From: Gammaproteobacteria bacterium UBA6173
Lineage (GTDB): Bacteria; Pseudomonadota; Gammaproteobacteria; Pseudomonadales; Pseudohongiellaceae
Direction of reading: 5' to 3'
DNA: 6,459 nucleotides
Assembly (NCBI GenBank): GCA_002422225.1
Contig: DITX01000099.1
Location: 2,886 to 9,344 of the forward strand
In this document: one piece after another, positions 1 through 5,534 of the stretch
Numbering within the stretch: the first letter of the stretch is position 1
Layout: the number at the start of each line of letters is the position of its first letter
The notes under the pieces: model-generated
Told to the model about the DNA's origin: nothing
What the model saw: only the letters and a program-made list of their open reading frames with translations
Databases searched by the model: none
Made by a program: the position numbers and the translations under genes

Positions 1-818
1 AAAAAGGCGGAGTGGGTAAAACCACCACGACCGTTGCGTTGGCCTGCCTGCTTGCAGATAAAGGGCATAGGGTTTTGATGCTGGATCTTGATCCCCAGGC
101 ATCACTAGGCAGTTATTTTGGTTATGCGCCAGATCAATCGGCTAAAAGCTCGTTTGAATGGTTTGCCAGCCCGGGGCAATTACGCGACGACGTGCTGATG
201 GCCTCCATCAGATCTACACAAAGTGCGCGACTGGATCTGGTGCCTGGCAGCACAGCACTTGCGACCCTTGAGCGATCAGCTCTCAGTGTCGAAGGCATGG
301 GTTTGGCCGTATCGCGCGCGCTCGCAAAAGTCTGGGAAAATTATGACTATGTACTGATTGATAGTCCGCCTACGCTCGGGGTACTGCTCATAAACGCACT
401 GGCAGCGTGTCAGAAACTCATCATCCCGGTACAAACAGAATTCCTTGCGATTAAGGGTGTCGAGCGCATGCTCAATACATTAAGCATGGTTAATCGGTCA
501 CGCAAACAACCCTTGGCCTATTTGATGGTGCCAACCTTGTTTGATCGGCGTACACAGGCCAGTGTCAGTAGTTATCGTTACATGCGCAAGACCTGGCCAG
601 AGCACACCTGGCATGCAGCCATTCCAGTAGATACCCGATTACGTGACGCCAGTTCCAGGGGGCTCACACCACTGGAACTGGATCCCGAAAGCCGCGGCAT
701 TCAGTCGTACGCATCGCTGTTAAAAACTTTGTTGCAACAAGATTTTGACGCAATTTCACAAGCCATCAGTCAATCCACCAGTGCGCCATCGGGTGCAGGA
801 GTCATCAGTCGTGCGTGA
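1..818 (+). CDS. parC: ParA/MinD-family ATPase, ParC-like polar chemotaxis array positioning protein (5' partial)
   Basis: The reading frame is open from the left edge, so the gene starts outside the window. The GTG at 12 is not a start: it encodes the valine of the deviant Walker A motif KGGVGKTT (bases 3-26). The first two bases fit the end of a Gln codon, and relatives have about ten residues before this motif, so almost the whole protein (271 complete residues) is visible. Further ParA hallmarks are the Walker A' motif LDLDPQ (about visible residues 27-32) and the Walker B-like LIDSPP (about 118-123). Such ATPases dimerise with ATP and act as positional switches. A ParA gene lying after the chemotaxis genes and just before two CheW-domain genes is, in Vibrio and Pseudomonas, ParC, which directs chemoreceptor arrays to the flagellated pole, rather than a chromosome-partitioning ParA (no parB follows). 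The family is certain; the ParC role is inferred from context. Confidence 0.88.
   Translation, partial: KGGVGKTTTTVALACLLADKGHRVLMLDLDPQASLGSYFGYAPDQSAKSSFEWFASPGQLRDDVLMASIRSTQSARLDLVPGSTALATLERSALSVEGMGLAVSRALAKVWENYDYVLIDSPPTLGVLLINALAACQKLIIPVQTEFLAIKGVERMLNTLSMVNRSRKQPLAYLMVPTLFDRRTQASVSSYRYMRKTWPEHTWHAAIPVDTRLRDASSRGLTPLELDPESRGIQSYASLLKTLLQQDFDAISQAISQSTSAPSGAGVISRA
797..801 (+). promoter_or_regulatory. Ribosome binding site AGGAG that sets the parP start
   Basis: AGGAG lies 9 nt before the GTG at 811, inside the end of the upstream ATPase gene. It favours GTG 811 over the in-frame TTG at 745, which has no Shine-Dalgarno sequence, and over the ATG at 847, whose upstream match is weak. 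Confidence 0.65.
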
Positions 819-1521
819 GACAGTTGCCCAGAGTCACGAACAATCAATGCATCATCGGGATATTGTGCAGGACTACCTTGATGCCTTGCTGCAAGAGGCC
901 AGTCTCTCTGCCGAACTCGAAGAGACTGTGTGCGCACCCGCTGACATCAGCGTGCGCAGCGTATCAGAACCCGTGCCGGACGATAGCAGTCCTGCACAGG
1001 CAGCTGCAGTGACCCGAACACGCACAACCGCGACCGAGCGTGAAGTGCCTGAGTGGGGCCGGCAAGGGTTTGCCGCATTACTGTTTGATGTTGCCGGTAT
1101 CAAAATGGCAGCGCCTCTGCACAGCTTGGGCGGAATTTGCCTGATCGAAGATAACTTGCAGAGTGTTGTGGCTCAGGCAGATTGGTTTATGGGCTTGCTG
1201 CGCTGGAATGACCGTAACTTGCGTGTTATCGATACCGCGCGATTTATCATGCCTGAACGCATAAAAGACAATTCCCACAGAGCGCAGTATCAAAGTGTGA
1301 TTGTCTTGGGGAACAGTCGGTGGGCGCTGGCTGTTGATCAGGCTGACGAATCCACGCATCTGGCCTCACAAGATGTGCGTTGGAAACATTTATTAGGCAC
1401 GCGTCCCTGGCTGGCTGGGACTCTGCTAAACCGTTTGTGTGCATTGGTTGATGTTGACAGTTTGACGGAATTGCTAGAAGAAGCTGACCACTCTTCATCA
1501 AGCCTTAAAGAACAGCACTGA
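811..1521 (+). CDS. parP: ParP-like CheW-domain protein, chemotaxis array localisation
   Basis: This is a 236-residue protein from the GTG at 811, overlapping the parC stop by 8 bp, which suggests translational coupling. The first 80 or so residues look flexible: a short helical stretch (about 17-40, DYLDALLQEA) followed by a Ser/Pro/Thr-rich linker. Residues about 85-225 form a diverged CheW-like domain, recognisable from FAALLFDVAGIKMAAPL, the GLLRWNDRNLRVID strand-turn that corresponds to the CheW NIRG/pVvDl region, and the WALAVDQ strand. A low-complexity N-terminus with a C-terminal CheW-like domain, encoded between parC and cheW, is the arrangement of Vibrio ParP, whose C-terminal domain binds CheA and receptors and whose N-terminus contacts ParC. 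The protein is probably cytoplasmic. The N-terminal part is not notably proline-rich, unlike some ParPs, so the assignment rests mostly on position and domain order. The alternative is a plain accessory CheW. Confidence 0.78.
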   Translation: MRETVAQSHEQSMHHRDIVQDYLDALLQEASLSAELEETVCAPADISVRSVSEPVPDDSSPAQAAAVTRTRTTATEREVPEWGRQGFAALLFDVAGIKMAAPLHSLGGICLIEDNLQSVVAQADWFMGLLRWNDRNLRVIDTARFIMPERIKDNSHRAQYQSVIVLGNSRWALAVDQADESTHLASQDVRWKHLLGTRPWLAGTLLNRLCALVDVDSLTELLEEADHSSSSLKEQH

Positions 1522-1533
1522 CAGGCGCTTTTC

Positions 1534-1549
1534 TGGCCTGATATTTGCT
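1534..1549 (+). promoter_or_regulatory. Candidate sigma-54 (RpoN) promoter upstream of cheW
   Basis: TGGCCTGATATTTGCT matches the -24/-12 consensus TGGCACG-N4-TTGCW at 10 of 12 defined positions. The invariant GG (1535-1536) and GC (1547-1548) are separated by exactly 10 bp. Transcription would start near 1560, giving a leader of about 100 nt to the cheW ATG. It lies in the only sizeable gap of the chemotaxis part. Sigma-54 with FleQ drives many flagellar genes in Pseudomonas-like bacteria, so the context fits. This is a sequence match only. Confidence 0.5.
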
Positions 1550-1551
1550 TT

Positions 1552-1566
1552 GTCAATTTTATTGAT
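1552..1566 (+). promoter_or_regulatory. Inverted repeat resembling a FleQ binding site
   Basis: TCAAT-TTT-ATTGA (1553-1565) is a perfect inverted repeat with a 3-nt centre. With flanks it reads GTCAATTTTATTGAT, close to the reported Pseudomonas FleQ consensus (as I recall it, GTCAATAAATTGAC, or GTCAATTTATTGAC on the other strand), but with one extra central base and a T in place of the last C. It would overlap the predicted start of transcription. FleQ is known to bind downstream of some sigma-54 flagellar promoters. The AT-rich context makes a chance match possible. Confidence 0.3.
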
Positions 1567-1575
1567 GTTGGTAAC

Positions 1576-1610
1576 GCGCAAAAATTTGCAAAACGCTGAT
1601 TTTTTGACGC
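1576..1610 (+). other. Imperfect hairpin in the cheW leader
   Basis: GCGCAAAAAT (1576-1585) can pair with ATTTTTTGACGC (1599-1610), with small bulges and a loop of about 13 nt. No T-run follows the second arm, so it does not look like an intrinsic terminator. It could be a leader structure or simply an AT-rich coincidence. Confidence 0.25.
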
Positions 1611-1647
1611 ACCCGACAATCACAACACGCACGCAATCGTCTTGCTG

Positions 1648-1654
1648 TAGGAGG
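1648..1654 (+). promoter_or_regulatory. Strong Shine-Dalgarno sequence of cheW
   Basis: TAGGAGG is complementary to the 3' end of 16S rRNA over seven bases and lies 8 nt before the ATG at 1663. It is the strongest ribosome binding site in the window and suggests that cheW is made in larger amounts than its neighbours. Confidence 0.75.
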
Positions 1655-1662
1655 AAAACAAC

Positions 1663-2136
1663 ATGGCCGAAGTAAAAAAGCAGGACAATGACCAGATTTT
1701 GCAGTGGGTGACGTTTCAGCTGGAGAATGAAACGTATGGCGTGAATGTGATGGTTGTTAAGGAAGTATTGAAGTTTCAGGACATTGCACCAGTGCCGGGC
1801 GCCCCTGATTATGTACTTGGAATCATCAATATTCGCGGCACGGTTATTTCGGTGATCAATACCCGAAGGCGCTTTGGACTACAGGAGCGCGAACCAGATG
1901 ACAACACCCGCATTGTCATCATCGAGATTGGCCGCCATGTTATTGGCATCTTGGTGGACAGTGTTGCTGAAGTGGTTTACCTGCGCCGATCACAGATCGA
2001 AACAGCACCCCAGGTGAATCGCGACGACTCCGCAAAATTCATTCAAGGTGTCTATCACCGCGACAATCAATTATTGATTCTGGTTGAATTGGATAAACTG
2101 CTGTCTGAAGACGAATTGAGTGAACTGGATAACTGA
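1663..2136 (+). CDS. cheW: Chemotaxis adaptor protein CheW
   Basis: This 157-residue cytoplasmic protein is made almost wholly of one CheW (SH3-like double barrel) domain, from about residue 12 to 147. Visible hallmarks are WVTFQLENETYGVNV at the start, VLKFQDIAPVPGAPDYVLGI, the signature GIINIRG (53-59), and the later strands VIGILVDSVAEVV and LLILVELDKLL. CheW bridges methyl-accepting chemoreceptors and the P5 domain of the kinase CheA to form signalling arrays. Length and order are normal for the family. A small oddity is Asn66 where many CheWs have Asp (usual VIDxR, here VINTR). The start is secure because of the strong Shine-Dalgarno sequence. It may have its own promoter in the 141-bp gap before it, and its stop overlaps the next start (TGATG, 1 bp shared). 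Confidence 0.96.
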   Translation: MAEVKKQDNDQILQWVTFQLENETYGVNVMVVKEVLKFQDIAPVPGAPDYVLGIINIRGTVISVINTRRRFGLQEREPDDNTRIVIIEIGRHVIGILVDSVAEVVYLRRSQIETAPQVNRDDSAKFIQGVYHRDNQLLILVELDKLLSEDELSELDN

Positions 2137-2531
2137 TGCTCACACTGCCCATACTGTTGATGTTTGCTTCAACCCTGGTGATTGTGTTTCAGGGCATGTT
2201 CTTTTTCCTGCACACCAGACAACTCAGAGTGCTGAAAGACGAGCTGTCACGAATCGCCAATGAACAACAAACTGCGCTCACAGCCAACGCCAAATCACTG
2301 GTTAAGCTGCAGGCAACCATCACAGTTTTGGAAAAAAAGCTCAACCGGACCGTGCAACGCCAGCAAGACCTTGAAAACAAGGATGCGGGCAGTTTGACCT
2401 ACGAGCAAGCCAGCAAGCTCATAGAATTGGGAGCTGCGCCCGAGGATCTCGTCAAAACCTGTGGTCTTTCCCAGGCTGAAGCACACCTAGTCTCTTTAAT
2501 GGCTGCTCGAGGAATCGGCAAGACATCCTGA
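2136..2531 (+). CDS. DUF2802 family membrane-anchored coiled-coil protein, function unknown
   Basis: This 131-residue protein starts at the ATG that shares one base with the cheW stop, so it is probably translationally coupled to cheW. Residues about 4-25 form a single hydrophobic membrane anchor. Residues about 30-82 are rich in Leu, Lys, Gln and Glu with heptad-like spacing, consistent with a coiled coil. The last 45 residues (YEQASKLIELGAAPEDLVKTCGLSQAEAHLV) look like a small helix-turn-helix-type fold and are the conserved part of DUF2802. Proteins of this family are known directly downstream of cheW in several polar-flagellated gammaproteobacteria, sometimes next to ccmA as here. The likely topology is N-terminus in the membrane with the coiled coil and C-terminal domain in the cytoplasm. 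I know of no established function. The position suggests a link to chemotaxis arrays or the pole, which is only inference. Confidence 0.82.
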   Translation: MLTLPILLMFASTLVIVFQGMFFFLHTRQLRVLKDELSRIANEQQTALTANAKSLVKLQATITVLEKKLNRTVQRQQDLENKDAGSLTYEQASKLIELGAAPEDLVKTCGLSQAEAHLVSLMAARGIGKTS

Positions 2532-2561
2532 AGTCGTAGGATTTTCACTTCGCTTTGTGGG

Positions 2562-2567
2562 TATAAT
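2562..2567 (+). promoter_or_regulatory. Candidate sigma-70 -10 element of the ccm operon
   Basis: A perfect TATAAT lies 31 bp after the DUF2802 stop and before ccmA, in the pattern GGGTATAATCGGCCC common at gammaproteobacterial promoters. No good -35 hexamer is visible at 16-18 bp (TTTTCA at 2542-2547 is only 14 bp away), so an activator or a -10-driven promoter may apply. Transcription would start at about 2574-2576, which argues against TTG 2582 as the ccmA start. Confidence 0.5.
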
Positions 2568-2626
2568 CGGCCCTGATTTTTTTGAGCCGACTGACACCGA
2601 TATTTTGCGTAGTGGATCACAACAAC

Positions 2627-3295
2627 GTGCACACCGCCCCCCAAGCTCCTGCTACAGTATCGTCGCCCTTGATGCAAGCGCGCGCATTGTTTTGCGAGCG
2701 CGACGAAAGAGTCCTGTTCTCTGGCCTTGATCTTGACATACATGCGGGGGAACTTGTTCAGATCAAAGGCAGCAATGGCAGCGGAAAAACAACCTTGCTG
2801 CGAATCCTGTGTGGTCTGAACGATGACTATGAAGGTGATATTCACTGGAAAGGCGAGGCGCTATATGAACAACGCGAGGACTTCTTTGCATCGATGATCT
2901 ACATTGGTCATCGTGTGGGCGTCAATCGTATTCTCACACCAAGAGAGAATCTGCGCTGGAGCGCCTCACTACACGCGCCCGCTGATGACATTCGCATCGT
3001 GGCAGCGCTGGGAAGGCTGGGTCTGCGAGCTTACGAAGATATTCCTTGTCGGAACTTATCGGCAGGGCAGACGCAACGCGTTGCACTCTCAAGGTTATTG
3101 ATCAGCCCGGCAAGTTTATGGATTCTGGATGAACCTTTCACCACACTCGATGTGCAGGGGGTCAAAAATCTTGAATCGCTGCTGTCAGAGCATGTCAATG
3201 CTGGCGGTGCTATCGTGCTGACGACCCACCATGCCTTGAACGTGACCTGTGCATCAAGAGCCCTTGATCTTGACACACGAAGGGCTGCTGCATGA
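2627..3295 (+). CDS. ccmA: Heme exporter ABC transporter ATP-binding protein CcmA
   Basis: CcmA is the cytoplasmic ATPase of the CcmABCD complex, whose ATP hydrolysis releases heme-loaded CcmE from CcmC. Numbered from GTG 2627 (222 residues), it has Walker A GSNGSGKTT (48-56), ABC signature LSAGQ (144-148), Walker B with LDEP (167-170) and the switch histidine in TTHH (about 201). The opening ALFCERDERVLFSGL is typical CcmA. The start is uncertain. ATG 2672 would give 207 residues, matching E. coli CcmA, but has no Shine-Dalgarno sequence. GTG 2627 has a weak GGA 10 nt upstream and keeps the SSPL residues that resemble the N-termini of relatives. TTG 2582 is too close to the likely transcription start. 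The stop overlaps the ccmB ATG (ATGA). Confidence 0.94.
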   Translation: MHTAPQAPATVSSPLMQARALFCERDERVLFSGLDLDIHAGELVQIKGSNGSGKTTLLRILCGLNDDYEGDIHWKGEALYEQREDFFASMIYIGHRVGVNRILTPRENLRWSASLHAPADDIRIVAALGRLGLRAYEDIPCRNLSAGQTQRVALSRLLISPASLWILDEPFTTLDVQGVKNLESLLSEHVNAGGAIVLTTHHALNVTCASRALDLDTRRAAA

Positions 3296-4002
3296 ACAAA
3301 CCTGTTAGCAGCCATGCCGGAACAGAAATCAGTACCTGGCAAGCCTTCTGTGCCACGCTCAAACGTGACTTGGTCATTGCGCTCAAACGCAAAAATGATT
3401 TGTTAAATCCAATCATGTTTTTCCTGATTGTGGTCAGCCTGTTCCCGCTGGGCATCAGCCCCGACCCAGTTGAACTCAGCAAGGTGTCTGCTGGGGTTGT
3501 TTGGGTCTCTGCATTGCTGGCATCCATGCTTTCATTGGATAATCTGTACCGCGCTGATTATGAAGATGGGTCTCTGGAACAGTTACTGCTGTCCCCACAA
3601 CCCCTTTATTTCCTGGTACTTGCCAAAAATATTGCGCACTGGCTGATCAGCGGATTACCGGTGGTGGTGCTGTCGCCTTTATTGGCATACATGCTTTATC
3701 TACCGTCAGAAGCTTACTGGACGCTGGTGCTCACTTTGTTGATAGGGACGCCAGTACTGAGTCTTTTTGGATCAATTGGCGTCGCGCTGACCGTAGGACT
3801 GGGCAGTAGAGGTCTCATTCTGGCCGTGATTGTTTTGCCGCTTTCAACGCCGGTGCTTATAATCGGCGCCAAAGCAGTAACCGATGTTATGTTTGGATTG
3901 CCAATTGGCAATCATTTTGCCTTGTTGGGCGCGATACTGGCATTGGCGTTGACCATGGCACCACTGGCATCTTCGGCCGCATTACGAATCAGCGTAAACT
4001 GA
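3292..4002 (+). CDS. ccmB: Heme exporter membrane protein CcmB
   Basis: This 236-residue inner-membrane protein has about six hydrophobic segments (roughly 40-56, 66-83, 105-135, 143-168, 175-192 and 207-230). It carries the CcmB hallmark LDNLYRADYEDGSLEQLLLSP at 82-102, a cytoplasmic loop thought to contact the ATPase, and a PLGISPD-like turn at 52-58. CcmB is the permease partner of CcmA; together with CcmC and CcmD they drive release of holo-CcmE to the periplasm. It is slightly longer than the usual 220 or so residues because of a polar N-terminal tail of about 15 residues. The ATG overlaps the ccmA stop by 4 bp, so translation is probably coupled and the start is well supported. Confidence 0.95.
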   Translation: MNKPVSSHAGTEISTWQAFCATLKRDLVIALKRKNDLLNPIMFFLIVVSLFPLGISPDPVELSKVSAGVVWVSALLASMLSLDNLYRADYEDGSLEQLLLSPQPLYFLVLAKNIAHWLISGLPVVVLSPLLAYMLYLPSEAYWTLVLTLLIGTPVLSLFGSIGVALTVGLGSRGLILAVIVLPLSTPVLIIGAKAVTDVMFGLPIGNHFALLGAILALALTMAPLASSAALRISVN

Positions 4003-4047
4003 CAACGCTGACCAGCATTTCAGCAATCCCGGACACAGGAACAGATT

Positions 4048-4797
4048 ATGTGGTTGTGGTTTTCAAAGTTAGGTTCACCCCGATGGTTTTATGAACTGTC
4101 CAGTAAATGGTTGCCATGGTTATATGCTGCCATGATTGTGCTGATGGCCATTGGCCTGTTCTGGGCTTTGTTGATTGTCCCGGAAGATTACCAGCAGGGT
4201 CAGACCATCAGAATCATGTATGTGCATGTTCCGGTGGCAAGTATCTCGCTGGCGTGTTTTCCACTGATGGCTGTCGCTGGCACTATCACACTGGTTTGGA
4301 AAATGAAACTTGCCGATATGGTAGCCAAGAGTGTTGCACCCATTGGTGCGTGGTTTACCGGACTGGCATTGGCCTCAGGCGCAATCTGGGGCGACCAGAT
4401 CTGGGGTACGTGGTGGGCATGGGATGCGCGTCTGACGTCGTTACTTATCCAGTTTTTCCTGTTTATTGGCGTCATCGCACTGCGCTCAGCTATCGAAAGC
4501 CAGGACGCAGCGGCTAAAGCCTGTGCTGTGTTGGCAATTGTGGGGGCAATTAACGTCCCAATCATCAAATACTCCGTCGAGTGGTGGAACACACTGCATC
4601 AACCGGCGAGCAGTTTTTCCATTGATCCGGTCGCCCCTAATCCACCCGAAGTCTGGGTGCCCTTGCTGATCATGATTTCCGCCGTGTATGTATTTTTTGT
4701 GATTGCACTGATTTTGCGCACACGAAACGAAATTTTACAGCGTGAACGCCGATCTCAATGGGTGATCGATCTGGTCTCCAAGGAAAAGAGTGTTTAA
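4048..4797 (+). CDS. ccmC: Heme lyase/handling membrane protein CcmC
   Basis: CcmC presents heme at the periplasmic face of the inner membrane and drives its covalent attachment to CcmE. The protein has 249 residues and about six membrane helices. The tryptophan-rich WWD motif is plain at 114-126 (W114, W119, W122, W123, W125, D126, then ARLTS). The two heme-ligand histidines fall exactly at the E. coli positions: His60 in MYVHVP and His184 in NTLHQP. After ARLTS the sequence reads LLIQFFLF, a minor variation. The ATG is preceded by AGGA at 4037-4040 (7-nt spacing), and the gap from ccmB is 45 bp with no other feature. The identity is secure. Confidence 0.97.
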   Translation: MWLWFSKLGSPRWFYELSSKWLPWLYAAMIVLMAIGLFWALLIVPEDYQQGQTIRIMYVHVPVASISLACFPLMAVAGTITLVWKMKLADMVAKSVAPIGAWFTGLALASGAIWGDQIWGTWWAWDARLTSLLIQFFLFIGVIALRSAIESQDAAAKACAVLAIVGAINVPIIKYSVEWWNTLHQPASSFSIDPVAPNPPEVWVPLLIMISAVYVFFVIALILRTRNEILQRERRSQWVIDLVSKEKSV

Positions 4798-4812
4798 AGC
4801 AGGAGTTTAGTT

Positions 4813-5022
4813 ATGCCGACCTTACAATTCTCGAGTCTGTCTGAATTCCTGCAAATGGGGGGCGTGTACACATTTCACATTTGGACGGTTTACCTGCTGT
4901 TCGCGATCTTTATCGGCTACAATCTGATTCAACCAAGGATGGCCAGACAACAATTTATAAGGGAGCAAAAACGACGCGCTGCGCGTGATGCAGAATTGGC
5001 CACCAAGCCAAGAGAAAGCTGA
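4813..5022 (+). CDS. ccmD: Heme exporter small subunit CcmD
   Basis: This 69-residue protein has the typical CcmD layout: a short N-terminal stretch with FLQMGGVYTFHIWTVY (residues 12-27), one membrane helix (about 20-38), then a basic cytoplasmic tail (QKRRAARD and so on). CcmD stabilises the CcmC-CcmE interaction and is needed to release holo-CcmE from CcmABC. The strong Shine-Dalgarno AGGAG at 4801-4805 lies 7 nt before the ATG, and the gap after ccmC is only 15 bp. Position between ccmC and ccmE and the length agree with the family. Confidence 0.93.
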   Translation: MPTLQFSSLSEFLQMGGVYTFHIWTVYLLFAIFIGYNLIQPRMARQQFIREQKRRAARDAELATKPRES

Positions 5023-5036
5023 AATATTCGAATATT
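5023..5036. repeat. Perfect 14-bp palindrome in the ccmD-ccmE gap
   Basis: AATATTCGAATATT is its own reverse complement and begins on the base after the ccmD stop. It lies in a 53-bp gap, the longest within the ccm genes of this window, and is more AT-rich than its surroundings. It could be an operator or an RNA processing site, but no regulator is recognised. There is no T-run, so a terminator is unlikely. Confidence 0.6.
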
Positions 5037-5075
5037 CAACATCTTACAACCTGTGCAGTTACTACGGGATTTGTT

Positions 5076-5534
5076 ATGAAACCACATCGACGCAAAAAGC
5101 TGGGAATTATCATATTTATTGCTGCCGGCCTGAGCACGGCTATTGGCCTGTCCTTATATGCGCTTAGCAACAATATTGATCTGTTTTTTACACCCACACA
5201 GGTAGCTGCTGGCGAAGTAACCCCCGGCCAGCGTATTCGAGTGGGAGGTATGGTCAAAGAAGGATCGGTGGAACACAGCCAGGAGATCCTCGAGGTCAGC
5301 TTTGTCACCACTGACTATAACCACGATGTTCTCATCAAATACGCAGGGATTCTGCCAGATCTGTTTCGCGAAGGTCAGGGTATTGTCGCGGAGGGTGCCA
5401 TGTCGGCCGACGGTACCTTTGTGGCATCGCGAGTATTGGCCAAACATGACGAAAACTATATGTCCGTAGAAGTCAAAGCAGCACTCGATGCCGCCGGAAC
5501 CACACCAGGCATGCCGCAGGGGGTACTGCAATGA
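5076..5534 (+). CDS. ccmE: Periplasmic heme chaperone CcmE
   Basis: CcmE binds heme covalently at a histidine after CcmC action and carries it to CcmF/CcmH. The 152-residue protein has a basic start (MKPHRRKK), an uncleaved signal anchor at about 9-30, and a periplasmic beta-barrel domain (about 38-130). The FFTPTQV segment and RVGGMVKEGSV are typical of the family. The heme attachment motif LAKHDENY contains His124 and Tyr128, equivalent to E. coli His130 and Tyr134 with the same spacing. The C-terminal tail (about 132-152) is flexible and contains Gly, Pro and Ala, as usual. The ribosome binding site is weak (GGGA at 5066-5069). The stop overlaps the ccmF ATG (ATGA), suggesting coupling. 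Confidence 0.97.
   Translation: MKPHRRKKLGIIIFIAAGLSTAIGLSLYALSNNIDLFFTPTQVAAGEVTPGQRIRVGGMVKEGSVEHSQEILEVSFVTTDYNHDVLIKYAGILPDLFREGQGIVAEGAMSADGTFVASRVLAKHDENYMSVEVKAALDAAGTTPGMPQGVLQ

Noticed and set aside
12..14. GTG as the start of the first gene
   Set aside because: It encodes the Val of the Walker A motif KGGVGKTT; the frame is open to the left edge and the true start lies outside the window.
745..810. TTG start for the ParP-like gene
   Set aside because: There is no Shine-Dalgarno sequence and it would give a 74-bp overlap with the previous gene; GTG 811 has AGGAG at good spacing.
1522..1540. CAGGC/GCCTG hairpin after parP as a terminator
   Set aside because: The stem is only 5 bp with a 9-nt loop and no T-run directly after; it overlaps the better-supported sigma-54 match.
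2530..2551. GAAGT/ACTTC repeat after the DUF2802 gene
   Set aside because: The stem is short and AT-containing with a 12-nt loop and no following T-run; this is compatible with chance.
2567..2590. TCGGC...GCCGA inverted repeat with an internal T-run before ccmA
   Set aside because: The T-run is in the loop rather than after the stem, so it is not an intrinsic terminator, and the 5-bp stem is weak.
2399..2845. Minus-strand open frame of 148 codons across the DUF2802-ccmA junction
   Set aside because: It covers two recognisable genes on the other strand and its translation shows no known family features; it is a shadow frame.
4107..4517. Plus-strand open frame of 136 codons inside ccmC
   Set aside because: It lies wholly inside ccmC in another frame and is rich in Cys and His, as expected of an out-of-frame reading.
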